Source: Physcomitrium patens (taxonomy: Eukaryota > Streptophyta > Bryopsida > Funariales > Funariaceae). From it: a stretch of 64,000 bases of DNA. The stretch lies in the NCBI RefSeq assembly GCF_000002425.4, contig NC_037255.1, positions 5,060,128 through 5,124,127 on the forward strand, given 5' to 3'. A program made the translations under genes and the position numbers. Under the pieces are notes generated by a model that was not told where the DNA came from, made no database searches, and saw only the letters and a list, made by a program, of their open reading frames with translations. Below, piece by piece: positions 58,633 through 64,000 of this stretch (position 1 is its first letter; each line of letters begins with the position of its first letter).

Positions 58633-59870
58633 TTAGGTATTATATAACCGTAAACGATTCCCATTAATGCGAGTACTAAAACGATGACCCGTGAAATCCT
58701 CTAATTGAACAGACCCATTGGAAAATCCTTCAATTACGCGATATGGCCCATGCCAGCGAACTTGAAATTTTCCCAAAAAATGATTGAATCGGCTGTCATA
58801 CAGCAATACCAAATCATTGGGCATAAAACACTTCGGCCGCAGTTTACTATCATAGTAACTCTTCTTCCGTTTTTGAGTGGCTTCCATGTGGAATAGAGCG
58901 ACAGCCCGTATTTCATCCAATTGCTCCAATTTCATCAACCGAGAGTGTAATGACTCGGTATCACTGAGGCGTTCGTCTAAGGTAATATGTAAACTCGGAA
59001 CCTCCAATTCAATAGGTAAAATTACCTCTTGATTGTAAACTAATTGGAATTGAATAGAGTGGGTAGTTACTTTATAGGCGATACGATAAGCCCACAAAGC
59101 TGCAAAGAGTTTGGTCTCCCAATCAGTACTGGCTCCTGAAATTGTCTTAGTCAAGACTTTGCACAAAATACCGTTGGTCTTTTCCGTTTGCCCATTGACA
59201 CGAGGATGATAGGGAGTGGTCTTACGATGCTTGATCTCATATATGGTCGTCAAGGCGGCGATGGTAGCATTGATGAAATGGGTGCCTCGATCGCTGACCA
59301 ATTCCTTGGGACACCCAAAGCGAGTGATAATATTTTCATACAGAAAAGTTGCTACCGTACTGGCATTATTGGTGTGGGTAGCAATCGCCGCTATCCATTT
59401 GGTGACATAATCTGTGGCGACTTAGATATACTACTTTTGATGAGGTTTTGAGGCAGATGCAATGGGACCAACAAAATCAATACCTCATTTTTCAAACGGG
59501 ACTTGGGACAAGATTGGGACTAACGGCTTGGCGGAAGTACCCATAGGTCGACCAATTCGTTGACAAGGATCACAACGGCGAACGAACTGGTGCGCATCAG
59601 AAAACATTGTAGGCCACCAATATCCGGCCATTAAAGCCTTGTGAGCAGTGCTGTCTCCCGCGAAATGACCACCACAACTATCCAAATGACAACCGGTAAG
59701 TATCGACTGTACTTCACTGAGAAAGATACAGCGCCGTAAAAGACCATCTCGGCCTTGTTTATACAAAGCATCACGAATCATTGTGTATGGGGCACTCTTG
59801 AGAATAAGGCGCTTCTTAAGTTTGTCCGTGAAAGTCGGCGGAAAAGTATGGAAGGTCAAAAACTAAATAA
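58633..59870 (-). pseudogene. Gypsy-D integrase
   Basis: The zinc-binding H2C2 part lies at 59485-59859 (GHLDSCGGHFAGD ... CDPCQRIG). The core is broken by stops near 59425 and 59490, then VSDRGTHFINATIAAL and HPRVNGQTEKTNG with D and E, followed by the open 222-aa frame 58633-59301. The C-terminal domain has the GPY-like motif VRWHGPYRVIEG. Confidence 0.85.
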
Positions 59871-60030
59871 TTTTACTATACTCACAGGATATCACATCCA
59901 CCACAAATAATGCAGCGTCGGAAAGATCATCGGGAACAAGCTCGTTGCCGAGAATATTAGACAACGAAGATAAATGATCCGCGTTCGCATATTGCTTCCC
60001 AGGTCTGACAACCACCGTAAAATTGAACTC

Positions 60031-61340
60031 CTAGAGGAATAAGACCCAGCGAGCAATGCACCCATTCAATTGAGGCTTATTAATCTGATATTTGACAGCA
60101 TCATGATTCACATAAAATACAAATGGATACCCAAGTAAATAGTGCCTAAATTTTTGAACCGAGTATATCATACCCAATGCCTCTCGTTCAGTAGTAGTAT
60201 AGTTGCGTTCGACAGCCACCAATTATTGACTCGCATAATATATGGGATGATCTAATCTCTTATCATCCTTCTAGCTTGACACCGAGCCAATAGCAGCATT
60301 GGATGCATCAACATACACATGAAATGGCTTTGTCCAACAAGGAGCCACCAATATTGATGCAGAGACCAATTTTGACTTTAAGACCTTGAAGGCTACGATA
60401 CACTCCTTGGTCCAGAGGGAACTAGTACCATCGGACGGAGGTTTCTTCAGTAAGTTCGTTAAAGGTTGACAAATAACCGCAAACAAACTTATAAATCGTC
60501 GATAATAACTGACATGACCAACGAATCCTCGAACACCGGAGACTATCTCCGGTCTGGGCAAGTTCATGATATGCTGCACTTTGTCAGGATCCGTAGCAAT
60601 ACCACGACTGGAAACAATATGGCCCAATAATTTTTTGGACGAAATACCAAATTGGTACTTCTTCGAATTCAACGATATCCCAAATTTGGCACACTGAGTC
60701 AAACATTTGCCTAAACAATGAAGATGATCTTGTTTGGTACTGAATGTATAAAAGTCATCTAAAAAGATCTCCATAAACATCCGGAGATAGTCTTGAAAAG
60801 CCTGAGTCATCACGCATTGGAACGTGGCTGGGACGTTACATAACCCAAAAGGCATCACGCGATAAGTAAATGTGCCCCAATCCGTAGTAAAGGTTGTCTT
60901 GAGCTGGTCTTCTTTTGCAATTTGAACTTGATTATACCCGGAGAAACCATCAAGAAATGAATAGCATTCATGACCGGCGACGGCGTCCAATATACTATCC
61001 GTGAATGGTAACGGAAAGTAATCTTTCTTGGTGGCTGCATTAAGTTTCTGGAAATCTTGACAAATTCAAATTTTTTCGTTCTTTTTCGACACCATCACAA
61101 TTGGAGAAACCCACTCACTATTCGATACCGGGTAAATGAAACCCACCGTAAGAAGCTTGTCCAATTCTTCCTTCACCATAAGGGAATATTTAGGATTAAG
61201 GCGATGTTACCTCTGGCGTACCGGTTTAGCATTTTCTTCCAATATGATACGATGTTCACAGACATCAGCGGAGATACCTTGTAGATCATTATAAGTCCAA
61301 GAAAAAGCGGATTTATGATGTAAGAAAAAGTTTGTCCAAC
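60031..61340 (-). pseudogene. Gypsy-D RT and RNase H
   Basis: RT blocks in order: YPVSNSEWVSPIVMVSKKN (about 61070-61130), FQKLN, CYSFLDGFSGYNQVQIA, MPFGLCNVPATFQCVM, and IFLDDF (the catalytic DD). The frame 60271-60990 is open. RNase H has FHVYVDASNAAIGSV, then RNYTTTEREALGMIYSVQKFRHYL (60031-60222). A stop near 60275 separates the two. Confidence 0.88.
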
Positions 61341-61350
61341 AGGTCAACTC

Positions 61351-62751
61351 TTATTCCTTAATACCTTTGTAGACCTTAATTAGCCAAGGTTCGACCGTGG
61401 TCGCTAAGTTAATAGTTTGACATATAGGTTCAGCAACAATACTCTGTTTCAATTCCCGCAGTGATTTAAAGTTATTCGGTATGTCCGACATATACGAAGT
61501 AACGAATCCCATCTTGAGAGCACTAACATGGTGCACATCGTGCGGAGGTTTCCAGTCAATATTAACATAAGCAGAGTTTTTCGAATCCTTCGAGTATATC
61601 AAGTACTCTCTTGGACCTCGACATTGGTACACCACCTTAAAGTGCTGTGCTGCCTCCACATTGGCCTCAGTACTTAGTACTTCTGTGTCATCCTCGGAGC
61701 TAAGCTCTTCGTCCGATGTTAATTAAGATACTAGCAACTGAGACTCCCCGTGATAGCGTACTGGATACATTTGTAACACCATTTTATCTACGCCCTTACC
61801 AATTGTCAAAGTACCTCGATCCTAATCGTTCTTGGCCTTTGCTTGATACAGCCAAGGTCGTCCCAATAAAATAGGGTACGATAAAGTCGAATGTTTTAAG
61901 CAAAAGACAATGTAGTTAATTTCATATGCAATACCTGCAATTATAGTTTGAACACTTCGTAAAATACCCATTGGCTTAACTCGGCTATGATCTACCATCC
62001 GTAATACCAATGTCGTGGGGACTAATTGTTCTAGATCTAAAGCATCCATTGTATCAGCGTTCATTAAATTGACGCTGGAACCTCCATCTACCCGGATGCC
62101 AGAGATCAGAATACCATCAATCGAAACATCAATGGTTCGTGCACCTGTATCAGGCTTCAAACTAACTTCACAAACTTCCATATTACGATGCCGATGTCTT
62201 GTTAGGGATGAAATCAAGGTGGAACGATACTCTGGTGCGACTGCTAGAAGTTGCTTCATAGAAATTGAAGGCCGAATAGCGTCCAAATTCTTTAAAATAT
62301 CATAGGATTCTTTATTTAGGATAATTCCCAATGCCCTCTTCCGTTTCATGGGTTTGAGTTTAACTCCGTGAGATAAATTATTTTGCCGCCCTGGCGTTGG
62401 AATTGGAACAACGGCTTGAGCTTCCTTGGGACTACCTTTTCCAAGGAGATCTTTCAACGGATATGAAGCTTCTTGGAATTGCGGTGGGAACAGACCGGCT
62501 CGAGACGGAACTGAAGACTCCATAATTGGGACCTCATTGGGCTTCGCAACCAAATCAGGGCTCAGGACTTTTTTAAAGTCAGGACCTGAATGGGATGGAT
62601 CCGTAATTGGATGTGATTGACCCTTCGCTTTAAGATCTTTCAAATGTTTAATTGGGCCTTTCTCTTTTTGCTGACTCCTAGTAAGAATGGTATGGACACA
62701 TTCCACCTGATTTATTGGAGAGTCTTGAGCACCTCGATTTATCCCCTCCAT
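61351..62751 (-). pseudogene. Gypsy-D protease and linker to RT
   Basis: ATG at 62751, 309 open codons to 61822. The protease core is ISGIRVDGGSSVNLMNADTM: the active-site triad reads D-G-G/S as in Tat/Athila-like elements. ILLGRPWLY is the C-terminal flap. After a stop at 61822 a linker (61351-61659) leads to RT. Confidence 0.82.
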
Positions 62752-62756
62752 TTTTT

Positions 62757-64000
62757 CTAGACTCTGGATCTGCTGATCTCAATTATTGAAATTGAATGGA
62801 GCATTACATTGCTGATACGTATGCCCTGACTGCTTGTAATTTCTACAAACTGGCGCATAATCATCACTGGCTCTTGGATTGGGACATTCATTGGCATAAT
62901 GACCAATCTGTCTACAACGAAAACAACGCAATGGCTTTTTTGTACCCCCAACAGGCATATTGGGTGTCTCCACCGATATATACCTACTAGGTTTATTCCA
63001 TGTAGGTTGAGAAAATGATCTTGGTTGTCCCGGTTGTACTTGGTTCAATGGCATTGATGGAGCATATGGCTGATACTCATGCTGCTCCTTACCATAGTTC
63101 TAAGGATTTGATACAAACCCCTGATTATAAGTGGAATTTTGAAAATGATTGACTACTCGATTTTATCGATTAGATCGATTTCCATGCCATCCAAATATAT
63201 TTTCTGTTTGAACTTGATTGACATCCCATGGAGTTGGTGGAATCATGGTCGAATTACTGAATTGTTGTTGTCTTTGTAAATTCCAACAATTAGCGGTTAA
63301 GTGCTTGCCTCCACAAAATGTACATTTACCCAACACTTGTGAAGGTGACGGGCATTCCGTTACCAAATGACCGTGGCCCTGACAATTATTACACCATACA
63401 TTGGTCCTAGTATTGGTTGGCTTTTGCCTCTTCTCCTTATCTTTGGCCATATTAATGGCCATTTCCTCCATTTTCTTCTTCAAGTTCAATAACAAGGTTT
63501 CATTGGAATCTTTTGAAGCTGGTATTATTTATTTTTCTGCCAAAGTTGACTTTTGTGTTTGATATGGAAAATATGGAGCATACACTGTTGTGACTTGCGG
63601 TGGTAAAGCTTGCAATGGGATAACATTAACTGGCCCCTGAGTATTGGCACTTGAATGGGCTACTGTTTTGATCATCTGTGGATAACTACCCACTGATCCG
63701 TTCAAAGCCGGATATTGATAATTGCTTTAAACTGGTATCATCGTGGCACTCGCAGTTAAAAACTGATCATAATGGCATTCCTTCCAAACCTTGGCTCTAT
63801 CAAGGGATGCAGATACCGTAACTGGTTGAGCTTCTTTTACAAACATTTTTAGCTCTGGTGGGTACAAACCATTTATTAATATAGATAATATAAATACCTC
63901 CGGCATTTGGTGGTTCTGCCACTTACTAAGTATATCAGCCACTCGGCCATAGTACGATTCCACCGCCTCTCCTAGGATCATTTTGCTGTTCATTAACCTT
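62757..64000 (-). pseudogene. Gypsy-D gag with four zinc-knuckle-like units, 5' end outside the window
   Basis: Capsid-type segment at 63727-63993 (MNSKMILGEAVESYYGRV). C-terminal knuckles: CNNCQGHGHLVTEC and CTFCGGKHLTANC (63163-63495), CFRCRQIGHYANEC (62779-63054), and CRNYKQSGHTYQQC, where the second Cys is Tyr. A frameshift separates the two knuckle pairs (near 63100). Linkers are Gln/Asn/Pro-rich. Confidence 0.85.

Larger units (their letters stand above)
55842..64000 (-). mobile_element. Gypsy-D: Tat/Athila-like Ty3 element, 5' part outside the window
   Basis: Order on the minus strand: gag (64000-62757), protease (62751-61822), linker, RT, RNase H, integrase (to 58633), an extra coiled-coil ORF (58257-56618), polypurine tract (56556-56544), 3' LTR (56540-55842). 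The 5' LTR lies past the right edge. No chromodomain follows integrase; the C-terminal block VRWHGPYRVIEGFSNGSVQL is the non-chromovirus type. Confidence 0.85.

Overview
The window looks like nuclear DNA of a land plant, probably a bryophyte (moss-like). The reasons are intron-rich genes with GT-AG splice sites, plant-type organellar enzymes, an AT-rich intergenic background, and LTR retrotransposons of Copia and Ty3 (chromovirus and Tat/Athila-like) type filling about 80% of the sequence. The moss assignment is an inference from the general look of the elements. I cannot name a species.

Region 1 (1-12 kb) is genic. A CPYC-type glutaredoxin (minus, 5 exons, 458-2859) and an FAD-dependent monooxygenase (minus, 9 exons, 5382-8540) are followed by a SAM-dependent methyltransferase (plus, 9 exons, 9145-11863). 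The last two are head-to-head and share about 0.6 kb of promoter. I rebuilt all three from the sequence with splice sites and consistent reading phase. Their N-termini look like organelle-targeting extensions.

Region 2 (12-33 kb) is a nest of retrotransposons. An old, decayed plus-strand chromovirus (about 16.15-33.04 kb) was invaded by a younger minus-strand member of its own family (chromovirus-1, 16912-22935, TSD CCTAT). It was also invaded by an old Copia, which in turn received a second young chromovirus (chromovirus-2, 26429-32537, TSD ATAAT). The young chromovirus LTRs carry arrays of perfect heat-shock elements (alternating GAA/TTC every 5 bp), amplified by tandem duplication. The internal regions carry a small basic accessory ORF between pol and the 3' LTR, a non-canonical CCHY zinc knuckle and several in-frame stops shared by both copies.

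Region 3 (33-48.8 kb) holds strongly decayed Copia and Ty3 copies nested in each other.

Region 4 (48.8-55.8 kb) has the best preserved Copia (Copia-3, plus). It lies tail-to-tail with a second copy (Copia-4, minus) and forms a near-perfect inverted repeat of about 1.7 kb per arm with a spacer of about 0.37 kb.

Region 5 (55.8-64 kb) is a Tat/Athila-like Ty3 element (minus) that runs off the right edge. It has a 3' LTR, a multi-knuckle gag, protease, RT, integrase and an extra coiled-coil ORF downstream of integrase. It appears to have inserted into Copia-4.

No retroelement here has an intact set of reading frames. No CRISPR array, rRNA or convincing tRNA was seen.
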